From Odiellus spinosus (taxonomy: Eukaryota > Arthropoda > Arachnida > Opiliones > Phalangiidae), in assembly GCA_963920705.1 (NCBI GenBank), contig OY987226.1:8868501-8932500 (forward strand): a stretch of 64,000 bases of DNA. Direction: 5' to 3'. Shown here in pieces: positions 12,771 through 26,333 of the stretch; the stretch's first letter is position 1, and each line of letters opens with the position of its first letter. The notes below the pieces were generated by a model. It was not told the DNA's origin. It did no database searches and saw only the letters and a program-made list of their open reading frames with translations. The position numbers were made by a program, and so were the translations under genes.

Positions 12771-15312
12771 ACCAGACTAAGATTAATCGATAAAAAATTT
12801 GAACTTTTATCTAGTTATCTTACGTATTTTTTTCCAAAATTATTATAGCCATATAGGCATGGAAATATACAATTTTCATGTACGTATGTCTGTCTGACTG
12901 TCGGTCGGTCGGGAACGCTAAATGAGATGCTGAAGTGAATTGGTACTAAATGTTAAACTCTCCTTGAACACCAGTTTTAAATGGAAACGGGAGGGGGGGG
13001 GGGTTAAATTGAACTCGAAGCGCGAGTTTTATAACAAACCCTGAAATATTTGTATTTTATAAGACCGTAGCATAATCTAAATTCGAGTGTACAAAACACA
13101 AAGTTTGGTTAAAGTAAATTCTGATCGTCTGGATGATTATCAAATGAAAAAATGGTAGACGATTTAAAAAAAAAGTTCTCCATTCAAGATATTAACATAT
13201 GGTTTTACTATTGGTTTTGATATAAACTCCCATGTGCGTTTTTAAAAATATAATGAATTACACCTTCAATTGGCATGACGTAAAAAGTTACCTGACGAAT
13301 TTATTTTTAAATAAAGCCATGATAGAGATATCGTGTAGTCTAGAGCTTTGAATTTTATCGTGATAGCAATTTGAGAAGCACTTGACTGTATATATAGCAA
13401 CATTGTCAAGTTAATAACTTCTAAAAATTCAAGTTTCTCTTCATGAAGTAGAGTCGTTTATGTAGAACCTCTGACGCCATCTACCTCTCATCCGAGAAAC
13501 AAACTAGAGGTAGATATATAGAAGACGACGTGCCTGGATAGTCTAAAGCGAGACCAACACGTTTCTGACCCGCTTAAGAGTGAGCGTGCAAAAAGAGTGT
13601 GATGGGAAGGAGAGAGAGAGAGAGAAAGAGAGTAAAACCCAAATTAACGTCACAGCCGTTGCCTATCCTCCCCGTTAAACTACGACTATATTTATAGTGG
13701 CTTCCACATCCTTAGTTGTCCCTAGATATATGTCCCCTTTCCCTACAACGTTATGTCCCTATCCAATCCGTTAAGCCTTGTCATTCTTTATACAACCCGC
13801 CATCCCCATTAAAACTTAGCAAGCGCTAGAGTTTCTCCCCATCATTTAGACTCACTCCGGGATTTATACGCGGAGTATCATTGAATGTGTGGAGGCTGAA
13901 GAGATTTCCAACGCCTATTATTAAAGAGAGAATATAAAGGACATCCCCTCCCCATTCCTATCGTTAATAAGAATGATATAAAGCATTTCATTGTACCTTT
14001 GAAATTTGTAATTTGGGGAAATTGTAGAGGATTTATTGGTTCATTGCATTATGCGGGAATTGTGGGATTTCATTGGTCTATTGCAGTTTTTAGCGTAAGT
14101 TTATTTTCCACAGAAGAAAAAAAAAACATTTAAATTTAGAAAACAAAAATTACGAATACCCTTTAACCGCAATAAAAATTTAACAGCAAAGGGTGATTTC
14201 TCAAATAGCGGAATAAAAGGGTTATTTATTCATTTTAAATTGTGTGGTTAGATATTAAATAACATTTCATTTCAACCTCTCTTTAATATTACCTCTCGAA
14301 GCTTTGAACTCTATTAACAATAGCACCACGAATACCTTTATATGAAGTAATTCCATATACTTAGAAAAAGGATAAAAAGTGTATACGAAGAGAAAGGTGT
14401 AATCCTCAATGTTATATAGGAAAGAAAGATAACGTGTAAGAAGATTCAGAGATATTCGCGGGTTTTTTTTTTTTGGCTTCAACTCTATTCAAAAGGTGAA
14501 TGCGGATATGGTGAAAGTAAGGTTTTGAAACAAATTAACGTATACGTGGTGAATGTTTTAATGAGAAGATATGAGGGGAAGAAGAAAATAGGTGTAAGAA
14601 AGTACTAGGAACGTATCACCTTTACGCTTCTACTTCATTATACGACAATGTAAATAAAAAACGGGCGATGAGGACCAAAGATTTACTTCAAAAATTTAGA
14701 CACTGACTATGATCGCCGTTGAATGTTAAATGTTAGGGAAAATAGTGGTAACGGGTACTAAAGGTATTATAGTTTCATCCTCGCCTAATCTTTGGAGTGT
14801 ATTCAAGGGATTCTCGCGAACAGACTAAGTGAAGATGGGGTAAATATAGCGGAAAAGAGGATTAAGGTAATGCGATGGATCAAAAAGTGTAAAAGGGTGG
14901 AAAATGAAAACAAAGGCAGCCTGGATATTTTTTTAAAAATAAGCTTCTTGCATATGAAATTAGACGGTGTTAGTTACTTTATTTGGAAGTTTAAGGTTGA
15001 TGAGATACGAGCATTATAATACACTGTAATAATTAATTTGATAAAATTTGAAAGTAATGACCATGAGTGTTTAAAAATATGAATATTATGGCTGAATTTT
15101 AATAATACAACGAAAGCCTGAATTTTTTGGTATATTATACTATAGCTTAGAGTTAAACCTAATATTGACAAATTTAAACTAATTCTTAACTTCGTATAAA
15201 GTGTTGAGATTATAATTCATGCAAAAGAATTATATTGCTGGTTGTAATTACCGAAAGAACTCAAACTTTCCGTAGGAATTTGTGCAAATTTGGTTAAAAA
15301 TAAATTTTTCGC
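12771..15312. other. Intergenic spacer
   Basis: AT-rich with a C/G homopolymer at about 12990 and a (GA)n run at 13610-13630. No coding or RNA feature was recognised. Confidence 0.5.
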
Positions 15313-15731
15313 TTAAAGGGAGGATGCAACCTAACAAGTGATTTTTTATCGATTGCTTATTGTAGTGACAAAATTACGAACAAATATTAAACTAGCAATG
15401 AATTTAAAACTTACCTGGAAAATAGGCTAAGCGGGTTCATGGAGATCCTGATTTCCTCGCGTATAAGGTCTAGCGACCAATCGAACGCGATTGTAAGTCT
15501 CGTGTAGATCTCTCGTGAACGACAGGCCGTTGCTCATTGGTCGCTAGACCTTACATGGAGGCAATTCAGGATCTCCATGAATTCCGCTAAGCCTATTTTC
15601 CGGCTAAGTTTTAAATTTATTTCCAGTTTAATATTTGTTTTGTACACTTTTTTATTGGTGGATTAGGCCCAGTTAAACAATAATGAGTCGATAAAAATGT
15701 CATTTGTTATTAGGTTGCATTCTCCCATTAA
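15313..15731. mobile_element. MITE family B, long form
   Basis: TTAA-bounded element with AGGGAGGATGCAACCTAA ends. Its centre carries an extra inverted repeat, ggtctagcgaccaat and its complement, placed between atggagatcctga and tcaggatctccat. It is otherwise the same as the copy at 9751. Confidence 0.88.
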
Positions 15732-15816
15732 AATAAAAATTTGTATCATTTTAAAATGGGATAATCACGTTTAAATTATTACTTTTATGAGAACTAGTGT
15801 TAGAATATCGTAATAA

Positions 15817-15985
15817 GCGCCTATGTGTAGGCTTTTTACTAAACTACCTTGTCCGACGGTTACAGCATTTCTACAGGGGCTAATAGAAAATACATGAGAA
15901 GCTTAGCTCCTAAATGTAGGCTTCTCTCTAAGCATAATTGCGCGACGGTTGGAATACTTTTACAGGGGCATTTAGAAAATACATT
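15817..15985 (+). repeat. Imperfect ~80-bp duplication
   Basis: Two diverged copies of a block with cctatgtgtaggctt / cctaaatgtaggctt, gcgacggttggaata and tttacaggggca. A relative with ctacaagggttaatac and cttctacaggcgtcatta lies at 40866-41010 in WDR17 intron 6. Confidence 0.6.
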
Positions 15986-15989
15986 CTAC

Positions 15990-16326
15990 CAGAAGTAGAT
16001 GAAACCCTCCTTTGAAGTCTACTACTCTAATGTTCCATATAGCGCTCCTCTCTGTATGGGTAAAATTCCTAATTTTACGAGATCGGAGGGGTCCTACTTC
16101 ATCCCCCCTGTCTACGGAAAATTGGAAATTCTCTCTCTCCACAAACGACGACGTTTTTTTGACGAACTCCAAGGCTGCTAGAGATATTCGCTCGACGAAC
16201 TCCCGCTCCGAAAATATCTACCGTTAGGAGGCGTACGAAACGCGCTTTTTGAAACTAACCCATACAGAGAAGGGTAGACAAGACCAGGGAGTAATAGACT
16301 TCAAAGTAGGGTTTCATCTACTTCTG
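15990..16326. mobile_element. MITE family A, copy 2
   Basis: A second copy of the CAGAAG...CTTCTG palindromic element, about 337 bp, in the opposite internal orientation to copy 1. The flanking 7-bp duplication is ATTCTAC, exact on both sides. Confidence 0.92.
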
Positions 16327-17394
16327 ATTCTACAAAATTTTAAATTTATTTAAAATGTATCGAAAATTTCTGACAACACTTTAGAAAATCCACCCAAAAT
16401 TATGGTCCATAGTTAAAGGTTTCTTTGTTACCTAAAATTGCCTATTTCGTTAAAAAAAATTACCCACAGACATTCCATTTTTTCGACTAACTAGGCCCTA
16501 TAGCGATTTATTCGCCTTTTCAAACATAATACCCTATTCTAAGTATCGTCTGCTACTGCTCAAACATATTTTACATATGCAAAAACGAAATGAACTATAT
16601 ATCCAAGGCCCGAGTAAAAACGTACCCCTTTATTTTCTGGGCTTTGAGGCGCAAGTCAAATAATATTGCTGAAAGCTACGTCGTAATCGTTCTAACATCA
16701 AAATATATTAAAAAAAAAAAGCTCTTATCGCGACAAGGTAAAAAAAAATATGAAACGAAAAGAGGGGGTTAGGCTTAGAAATTTGAGTTACGTACCAACA
16801 TACCCAGAGGCTGGAATACTTAAGTTATACTAGACTTTCAACGCGAACCCTAACGATCTAAATAGAACGCTAAGCCTAACCTATATATTTTTTTTATATT
16901 TAAAATAGAGGTCTCCTTTACGCTGCGAGCTACGAGAATATTATACAGACGTAAATTTCAGTTCGTATAAAGTTAGAAATCAAGTAGATTTCTGCTATTA
17001 AAAATCAATGGAAGAGAAGGAGAAGAATGGCATTACGCGTGCTGCATTTATAGGTGGAAACAAATTTACCGAAGTATTCGAGTTAATAGTTTTAATACGG
17101 TATAATATTGGGTATTCACTTGGGAGTATTAAAATCCAGCACCTCTTTATAAAGAAACCAAGGTTTACAGTACAAACATGGTACAATTTTTTCGGCGCTT
17201 TAATCTGCAGATATTAATTAATATTTAAAAGTAAAATTTAAACACGGTAAATTGTTCTACTATTTGCTCCTTCAAAACATTATTCTTAGTTTAATAATTA
17301 AAATTTTGAAATAATTATAGGATATCCTCTGCTTTTAATTTTTAATATATTAATTTCTCTCTTTCTATACTTATTTTTGGAGCATTATACTAAT
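16327..17394. other. Intergenic spacer
   Basis: AT-rich sequence with short A and T runs. The two overlapping small open frames near 17000-17217 on opposite strands have no recognisable content. Confidence 0.5.
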
Positions 17395-17758
17395 CAGGGT
17401 TGCCACATTTTTATCAGATTCAAATTCCCTGACTTTTCCAGGTTTTTCCCGGACCTTTTCCAACGATTTTCCCTGACCGTTTGAGCTAACACTACCCAAT
17501 TTTTAACCTTTTATCTTTTATATTACTTAAAAATAAATATTTTAAATAACATAGTAATCATTTAGGTTGTTTTAAGGCTTTGCTTCAAATCAAGATAATG
17601 ATTGTAATATCCTGGCTTCTTGACAGATCTTTAAATTCCATGACTTTTCCCTGACCTTTTTGGTTCATTTTCAAATTCCCTGACTTTTCCCTGACCTTTT
17701 TGGTTCATTTTCAAATTCCCTGACTTTTCCCTGTTTTCCCTGACCTGTGGCAACCCTG
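17395..17758. mobile_element. hAT-like MITE family C, copy 1
   Basis: Ends CAGGGTTGCCACA and TGTGGCAACCCTG are typical of hAT elements. The interior repeats attccctgacttttccctga in 40-bp units (two copies here). No clean target duplication is seen. Related fragments continue at 17831-17900 and 18025-18066. Confidence 0.85.
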
Positions 17759-18503
17759 CCAATATAAATTTGTTCTGGCAATCACTAATAATGGTTGCCT
17801 GTAACATTTAGTTGTGAAATATAAACCAATTTTCCCTGATTTTTCCAGGTTTTCCCTACAGAATTTTCCCTGATATTTCCATGTGCATCAAATGTTCTAG
17901 AACTCTAATAAAAACTAAGAATTTAGCTGATTGAGGTCGTAATAACTTAGTGTCAATGGAAGGTTATTTATTTCCTTAATTTATACCAAATTTTTAACAG
18001 TTTCGATGACTTTCGTCAACATTTAAATTCCCTGATATTTCTAGGTATTCCAGGTTCGTATAAACCTGAAATTCTAAATGTATTCTAGATGTGAATGTTT
18101 AACGAAGAGGTTTAATTTTAATTGCTATACAATGTATAATTCGAGGGGTTGGACACTTGCTGGTTCTTTTGTACTGGCTTTAAAGATTTTAGAGATTTTG
18201 AGATTTCAAAGCTGCTTTTGGGAGTGATTTTGTGTGATTTTAATGTTAATTTCCCATAGAGAATGTTTACGGACTTTGTTATTTCAACCCAAAGTGTACG
18301 GAATTTTGGCAAGTGTTCGACCCCCACTCGCCATAATTACATAGACGCTTAGAAATTAGATTTTAAACGTTATTGGGTTACGACAAGTTCTCGCAACTTT
18401 TACATATAGATTTCCGTGCAATATTCATAAGAATCATGTACTACATAATAAGGGTGGTGGATTTGAATAATTCCGTAAAATCTGTGCACCGACTAGGCGT
18501 TTA

Positions 18504-18570
18504 AGTAACTGATTACAGCCTTTAATAATGCTAAATACGTACTGGATTACTGAATTAGTGCAGTCAAAGC
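18504..18570 (+). repeat. Dispersed repeat shared with 57218-57285
   Basis: taactgattacagcctttaa followed by taatgctaaatacgtactgg matches the region just after WDR17 (57218-57285) almost base for base. The family is not known. Confidence 0.55.
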
Positions 18571-21205
18571 CATAATCTTACGCGGAAAACAAGCATGCAC
18601 TCGTATAATTTGCAAATACGGTTTCGTTTACCAAGGTTAACAACGAACGTTCTCAAAGCCTACACAATTCCAATATTAAAACGGCTTAAATTTATATAGA
18701 AAATGCAATTATACTTGACTCAATTTTGATCCTTCTACGGCTGAAATATTCGCTGTAAGTGTATTAATATAGTTGAGAAGACGCGAGATCGTTTGAACAA
18801 TAAACTACGATTAATCATGAAATCGTACTTTCCCGGTTAAAATTACATTCCCTAACTAATCGCGAACGTTAAAATATTCGCTTGGAAACGAGAAAGAGGG
18901 GCTGGTTATAAGGTCCCGCATTTATAACGTAACCATGGTTACTAAACAACTACGTCGTAGTACACAGATCTCTTTTTAAACGAGGAAAAAGCGACTCTGT
19001 TCTCTAGGTTACCATACTAAAAATAAACGACTATTTTCATATATATCCTTCTAGAGTTTCGACGCTACAAATAGGATTCTCTTCTCAAAACTATCCAGTT
19101 ATATGATATATTTAATACAAAAGGATTTTTCCGGTTTCCTTTAAATGTTAAGGTAAGACGTTTCCGTCATTAAAAATGCACCGTAAAAATCAATTTTTTT
19201 AACTCAAACTTCATATCGCAAATATTGGAATATATTACCTTTTTTATTCATGCAAAATCGATGTAAACATTTCGATTTTGGAAGTAAATTTAATTTAGAA
19301 GATTTTATTGTAAGATTGTCAATTTATTTAGATTGACCTAATTTTGCAAAGTGAAATTATTGGACTAAATTTTTCGGTTGATTTAATGGCAGCACGTTGA
19401 AAGATGAGACAATCTTAATAGCTCTAAACTAAATACTAAATTTTAAATTAAATATAATGTATAGTTTCGAACTTGGTGCAAAATTAAGGTGAAATATTTT
19501 CTACATGTTTCGCGATTTCAAGGTCACTTGCACATTGGTTGGCGACTTTCACGCACTGCAGGCGACAACAAAAGTATTTGATTAGATGGTTTAAATTGTG
19601 AATTTGGTTTTTTTCGTCTCAAAATTAGTCCAATCACGTCCAAATAAAGTTTACTACGATTTCGGCCAAAAATCAAGATTTTTTGTAGTTTGCGTTAAAC
19701 CAAAGTTGAATCAAGTTTTTGGTTTAATCCACGTTATCAGGCTTTAATTGAGAGAGAAACCGTTATCTAAATGGATATGATATAAACTTCTCTTGGAAAA
19801 GCGAACGCAAAAGCTTGAGAAAAATGATTTAGCAATTCAGCCCTTCGAGACCAATTTAACAACTATGATTAATAACCACAAACATCGTGAAACCTGTGGC
19901 GAGTTTGAATCAAAGTTTAACAGATCTTTCGCTAACTAAACCATTCTATCGTATTCCAATATGAAACTTGCGATTATCATTACGTTATAATAGGTGTAAT
20001 CTTATAATAATACAAATCTAATTAGATATTAAAAAAATTGCCTTTTAAATATAGAATAAAAGATGACTACCAACACTAAAGTTCAAAGATATTACGACTA
20101 ATCTTTAAAAAGGGCTGGTAAATAATACAAAACCTTAATACAAACAATATATTTGAACAATTTGACTAAAAATATGGTAAACGTTTCTGCATTATGGCAG
20201 CCCAATTTAAAATTTAAGATCTATATATATACAAATCAAGTTTAGTTTTTTTTTCCTTGAGATGACAACGTGTATAAAGCTAGGCTTCCCTCTATATCTA
20301 AGAAACCAAACCATATAGAGTTTATCAAACAGAAACGCTTCGAACGCTTTCTAAATGGCTAAATAGTCTCACTATAACAGTGTATAAGTATTAGAAGACC
20401 TTCACCAGGTTCCTTATATTGGTAGGAACCGGGTTTTAGCAATTTAACTTAAAATTTACGCTTTACTAAAGACTTTCTTAAAGAGTAGCGAAACGAGGAC
20501 CGCTTCTCCCCATTAGTGAAATTAGCGAAAAACTATATAACACTTTATCGTTGAAAGTTTTGGCCAAAGCCATAAAAATATTTCAAAGGAGAGTATATGC
20601 AAGTACATAAACACTGATGGGGTAGACTGTTTTACTCTTAAAAGGGAGGGTGAAGAGAAAAAGCAAATTGTTTTTATCGAGTGTATTATAAAAATAAGGC
20701 TTTGGGGCTTCTTTTGATTAGTCGGAGGTTCTACTTATAATTAAACGCCAAAATCAGAAGGTTTCCGATTTTTTTTAACAATTCAGAGACATTTTCTGAA
20801 TGTTTTACGTCACTTTTTTTAGTCGCAAAAATAAATTCCTTTGTTATCTTACGAACTCTCCATTTAAAATAGACATGTAGCCTGCCTAATTAAAATAGAT
20901 TAAATATTTGTCCAATAAGTTGCTCGAGGTTCTAATATTTGTATAACAAAATGTAAAATTGTTATAAGAAAGAAATAAGGAAGCTACAAAATACTTTTAA
21001 ACGAAATGGCGTTTTTTTTCCTACAAAGATATCGGCAGCTGCGAGTGTAATCCCTACCACAGTTGGTTAATAGCAAAAAATAATTATAATAATTTAGGAA
21101 CCAAATCTAAAATGCTTAAAATTAAGTAATATAATGCAGTTAAATAGGAAACGTAACAAGAACTTAAACCAATCCTAAATGAGAAGCGGCTGAAGAGGGT
21201 ATAAG
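18571..21205. other. Intergenic spacer
   Basis: A long AT-rich stretch without open frames worth noting, recognisable mobile elements or RNA genes. Confidence 0.5.
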
Positions 21206-21513
21206 CATGGATTAATCAACCTCACAGGGATAATTCATTCTGGTAAAATTATTGTTCGAACCGCACCCTGGTGACCATAGGTTCTCTACACCGGAAGTGT
21301 CTAGCTACCGATACACGGGGTGAAATATTGAAGGGGAAAAAACTAAAGCAGACGATGCTCTCATGGATTACTTCCGGATTTGCATCGGTAAGGGGGTAAA
21401 ATTTAGGGGCCGGATAAAATGTCTGGCAGCTATGTTTGAAACAAACATCTTCAACTACTAGTATAGCAAATCGTACCAGAGTGAATTATCCCTGTGAGGT
21501 TGATTAATCCATG
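21206..21513. mobile_element. MITE family L, CATGGATTAATC termini
   Basis: A 308-bp element with nearly perfect ~38-bp terminal inverted repeats: CATGGATTAATCAACCTCAC at the left and its complement at the right. It is flanked by GTATAAG on both sides, a 7-bp duplication (8 bp if one terminal base is assigned differently). The interior is non-coding. Confidence 0.88.
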
Positions 21514-21780
21514 GTATAAGGAATAAGTTGTAAAAACTATATTTCTTTCCAGCTTCCCTTGTAGGGAATAAAGGGGCAAAATTATCCCGAGTCTAGCCAG
21601 CCCCCAATAAAAAAGAAACTTCCTATTTTAAAACTGGATCATTCTCTCCATCGGAGTTTTAAAAATATACACAAAGTTTAACCCCCTTAACTCGAAGGGA
21701 ATTTATATACAAGATTAGGCGAAAGAGAAATAATGTTATATTTGGAGGAAGTTGGTGAAATAGACCTATTATAACTTATT

Positions 21781-22184
21781 CAGGGTTGCCACATTTTTAT
21801 CAGATTCAAATTCCCTGACTTTTCCAGGTTTTTCCCTGACCTTTTCCAACGATTTTCCCTGACCGTTTGAGCTAACACTACCCAATTTTTAACCTTTTAT
21901 CTTTTATATTACTTAAAAATAAATATTTTAAATAACATGGTAATCATTTAGGCTGTTTTAAGCCTTTGCTTCAAATCAAGATAATGATTGTAATATCCTG
22001 GCTTCTTGACAGATCTTTAAATTCCCTGACTTTTCCCTGACCTTTTTGGTTCATTTTCAAATTCCCTGACTTTTCCCTGACCTTTTTGGTTCATTTTCAA
22101 ATTCCCTGACTTTTCCCTGACCTTTTGAGTTCATTTTCAAATTCCCTGACTTTTCCCTGTTTTCCCTGACCTGTGGCAACCCTG
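21781..22184. mobile_element. hAT-like MITE family C, copy 2
   Basis: Nearly identical to the copy at 17395 over the left part, with the same CAGGGTTGCC...GGCAACCCTG ends. It has three internal 40-bp units where copy 1 has two, accounting for its extra 40 bp. The flanks share only ttatt. Confidence 0.88.
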
Positions 22185-24380
22185 TTATTTTACAGCTTCA
22201 TTACCAATTTAAGTGAAATAAAATATTTCATTACTAAGTTCTGTGAAATGAAATTTCTGGAAAGAATCATTTCGCACAAGATTTCGAAAATTATTTTCCC
22301 TGATTGCAATGTTTGTACGAACCCCAGTTAGAGGTCGATAGAAGCTTTATCTTTAGGGCGGAGTTAAGAGAATAGAGAGTAGCGGGATGGGGGAAAACCT
22401 GACACCTTTTTAGCAAATTCGCAAGGAAATATACATAAGACAAAGAAAATTATCTTAAAGATAAACAACTAGTTTTTTATCAATGTAAAGAAAAACATTA
22501 ACGTAATGCTCTTTTCTAAAGTGGGTCATTCTATGAAAAACGCTCGAACTGGAAACATAAATTAATTATTACGTAATTCTAGGAGTTTAGTTTAATTTTT
22601 AACTATAAATAAATATGCTAAATTAAGTAACAATCAAATTGGTAGTGGTCTTTCCACTTTAAAGTTAGTCCGAACTCTTAACTAGCGAACCACTTCGCCT
22701 GAATTTAACATTCAAACTAACTCCACTACAAAGATGAAATGAAAATAAAGATGAGAGGTGGATATGGATAAGGAGACCTTATCTTTTTCACGCATGAAGC
22801 AATGAGTTTTACTCTAATCCACGTTGAAATTTTAGCACTTGTAAAGCTAAAGTAAGCTCTCTACGATATTTTTACTTAGAGATAAAGGGAGTCTATCTTT
22901 GAGTGCGCTGCCAACTCGAGCTACAATAAACTATCATAGGCGTATAAGGAAAAGTTTCCGGCAGTAACATTGAAAGAGAGAAAAAGAGGAAGTAAGGTTG
23001 TTTTAAAATTGGGTTGTGTTCTTTTCAATGGCATCTTGGAGCAACCAGGCATGAAATTGAAGGATGAATAGGAGGGCCGCTTGATCCGTTTTGACCCCGG
23101 GGCGGAGATAGCTTATACACCAGCGTAGACTCTTCCTACCAAACTCTACTCGTGCCTTTGACCAATCAATTTTTTTTAAAATAGCCATGCCATGGACCAA
23201 GGCAAATGGGAAGCGAGCGCACGCCCTACGTCGGAATTGTCTAGAACATTTTCTATGAGACCGAGAAGAATTTTCTCCGCTAGCTTTACTAAAAAGCCGA
23301 TTTCTAGTTTATAGTATTTTCTAATACTCCAAAAGTGTTCGCCTTCCGCCAGTTAATAAGTCTAAAGGGTTTATTGCGTCATTTTTTTCTATAAACACCT
23401 TACGTAATTAATCCTTTTCAATAGCTAGCATTTCTTAATCGATTGGAAACGGTAAAATCAAACTGATATTCAAATCGCCTGGAATCATTTTAGGGGTCAT
23501 GTGTTCACGCATTATCTTTATAAATCGGTTTATTGTAGCTTCATTCATCGGTTGTTGAAACCGAATCGGTATCAAACTGGTTCCCGAAGCAGTTTAGAGA
23601 AATCGAATCAAATCGATTAGAAAAAAGACGGTACCCATTTCAATTTTGCAATCTCAAAAATACAACTTAAAATTTTGCAAACTCATAACTATAACAATCA
23701 ATTTTACAGTGTTATTTCTATGGGGGTTCTTGACTATGACTCTAGGATTAAAAGCCTTAAATTCGAACATAGGAATATTTATATAACTAACACTTTAAAT
23801 CAAGAAACGTTGGTGTATTTGATGACCTCCCTCCCTCCTTCGAGCTCTTTCTCCTTCCGCAATAATTCATCCATTCATTGGTTCAAAGAAGTCGAATGGA
23901 TTGAAGAGGTAAAGGATATCCCGAGGACTATACTGATATATAATGGATTAAATAAAACTAGTCACTGGGGAACGGTATAGAGCTCCTTCTAAAAGACTTG
24001 AAAGGCGCCGCCCTTGGTCGACTTTCAATCGCTATATATATAAACAGCTCGCGTTTAAGAGAGGCACTGTATAAGCAGGTTCAAACGAAACCAATGCAGG
24101 TGTATGGAATCTTTTTATAGTGCATTCTTGCGCGTAAAGTGGGTGATATTATATATCGATACAATTTTCCCATAAATTATTTCATCTCAAATCATAAGTA
24201 ATCATTGATGTAGTAGTTAAATTATTATCTGCTAATTATTTTAGCGTAAACATTAATGCATTTTCACGAATTAGGTTAGGTTTAAGAAATGATACTCGCT
24301 TATAGGTTTAGAATATGTTAGGAGGGTAGGTTTTATAGGAAAGGTGTCGATTAAGCTATGGTAAATTTAAAATAAGCTGT
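22185..24380. other. Intergenic spacer with two unexplained open frames
   Basis: It contains a 65-codon minus-strand frame (23003-23200) with less AT-biased composition, and a 101-codon plus-strand frame (23675-23980). Neither resembles a known family, and neither shows convincing splice context. The inverted repeat at 23548-23622 lies between them. Confidence 0.45.
23548..23622 (+). repeat. Inverted dispersed repeat, left member
   Basis: cggttgttgaaaccgaatcg through gtttagagaaatcgaatcaa matches, in reverse complement and with few changes, 26617-26693 about 3 kb away. The repeat is of unknown family. Confidence 0.7.
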
Positions 24381-24885
24381 GATTAAGCTAAATATAAATT
24401 AGGCTGATTAAATTAAGCTAAATATAAATTAGGCTGATTAAATTAAGCTAAATATAAATTAGGCTGATTAAATTAAGCTAAATATAAATTAGGCTGATTA
24501 AATTAAGCTAAATATAAATTAGGCTGATTAAATTAAGCTAAATATAAATTAGGCTGATTAAATTAAGCTAAATATAAATTAGGCTGATTAAATTAAGCTA
24601 AATATAAATTAGGCTGATTAAATTAAGCTAAATATAAATTAGGCTGATTAAATTAAGCTAAATATAAATTAGGCTGATTAAATTAAGCTAAATATAAATT
24701 AGGCTGATTAAATTAAGCTAAATATAAATTAGGCTGATTAAATTAAGCTAAATATAAATTATGCTGATTAAATTAAGCTAAATATAAATTATGCTGATTA
24801 AATTGAAGCTAAATATCAAATTATGCTGATTAAATTAAGCTAAATATAAATTATGCTGATTAAATTAAGCTTGTTATAAATTAGA
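24381..24885 (+). repeat. 30-bp AT-rich satellite array
   Basis: About 16 copies of a 30-bp unit containing aagctaaatataaatt and gctgattaaatt. The central copies are identical. The last few share a G-to-T change (aggctg to atgctg) and small insertions, so the array looks freshly amplified with older units at the right edge. There are no unique spacers, so this is not CRISPR-like. Confidence 0.95.
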
Positions 24886-25180
24886 CTTAATATTTTTCTA
24901 GGTTAAATCAGACTAAGTTTATTCTAGGTTTAGATCAGGTTATGTTTACTGCAAAATTAGATCATACTGTAGGTTTAGCTTATCCTAGGTTCAGGACAGC
25001 TTTAGATTAGATTTATGACAGATTTATATTAGGTTAGAATAAGGTCAACTTTAGATTAGCTAGAATAATGCAGGTTTAGAATAGGCTGAGTTTAGAATAA
25101 GCCTCATTTTCATGAAGGCGCAATGCAGGTTTAGAATAGGCTGAGTTTAGAATAAGCCTTATTTTCATGAAGGCGCAATA
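24886..25180 (+). repeat. Degenerate aggtttaga repeats and a 55-bp tandem duplication
   Basis: Directly after the 30-bp satellite the sequence repeats loose variants of ctaggtttaga and aggttagaat. From 25070 a 55-bp block (gcaggtttagaataggctga onward) is duplicated in tandem, with one change, starting again at 25125. The region is probably the decayed flank of the satellite. Confidence 0.75.
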
Positions 25181-25996
25181 TTTGATGAAATTTATCAATG
25201 AGCGATATTTACAGAAAGGCAAGACTTCAAGGGTTGGTTTTCTTTGAGGAATAGAGTATGTTAAACCTGAGTTAAACTTTAACTCGGAATTATTCGAAAT
25301 GCACAGTTCATTAAATAGTCTAAAAGATGTCATCAATTTAAGGCTCCAAGAATATTTTTAAATACTTAACGTCATCAATTAGGCTTGCATGTTATAAAAA
25401 AAAAATGTGATAGGTCTTAGGAACCCAAAAACATTTACCAATTTACCATTAACTAAAATTAATGACGCTTTTACGGTACATTAAACCCTCAAAAAAGATC
25501 CGGCGAAGGGAGTCAGAGTAGCGTTAAAAATTGCTGAAATACTTGGTCCTTGTAAACCTAAAAGTGTTAATTTGACATCAAGCCGTGGCCAACATTTTCG
25601 GGCTGATCTAAGCTAATTCGGAAAACGCGGAAGCAGTCAACTGATCGCTTACGTGATGGGAAAAGGAGGCGCGAGATACGAAGCCGAGTTTGGGATTTAT
25701 TCAAGAGAAGATTAAAGAGGAAAAGAGGACAGACAGTAGTCTGATGTTTAAAAGGGCTGTCACCATATAAAATTTCCAAAAGAGGATGCCAGGATATTTC
25801 GCCTTCGGCACATTTTAAGGGCAAGCCTCACGAAAAATATCGTTCAAAATAAATGTACATAACTTTAAAATGAGATTATTTTGCTTTAAAATCAACCAAT
25901 TTTTTTTATTCATATATTTTATTTTAGGCTTAATTGTTGGTGACTAAAAAAATGAAATTTGTAAATTCAGATAATAGTTACACGTATAACATTTAT

Positions 25997-26333
25997 CAGA
26001 AGCCGATGAAACCCTCCTTTGAAGTCTACTACTCCAATGTTCCATATAGCGCTCCTCTCTGTATGTGTAAAATTCACGATTTTACGAGTTAGAAGGGGTC
26101 CCACTTCATCCCCCCTGTCTACACAAAATTGGAAATTCTCTCTCTCCACAAACGACGACGTTTTTTGGACGAACTCCAAGGCTGCTAGAGATATTCGCTA
26201 GACGAGCTCCCGCTCCGAAAACATCTACCGTTAGGAGGCGTACGGATCGCGCCTTTTGAGAATAACCCATACAGAGAGGGGTAGACAAGACCCGGGAGTA
26301 ATAGACTTCAAAGGAGGGTTTGATCGGCTTCTG
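25997..26333. mobile_element. MITE family A, copy 3
   Basis: A third copy, about 337 bp, with termini CAGAAGCCGATG and CGGCTTCTG. The flanking 7-bp duplication is CATTTAT, exact on both sides. Confidence 0.92.

Noticed and set aside
23003-23200. A 65-codon minus-strand frame with more balanced composition
   Set aside because: I could not assign it to a family. It may be a decayed transposon exon, but nothing in the sequence proves that.
23675-23980. A 101-codon plus-strand open frame
   Set aside because: There is no recognisable domain, composition is AT-driven, and no splice or promoter context supports it. I left it as unexplained rather than calling a gene.
24381-24885. Regular 30-bp repeats resembling a CRISPR array
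   Set aside because: There are no unique spacers, the units are directly joined, and the DNA is eukaryotic.
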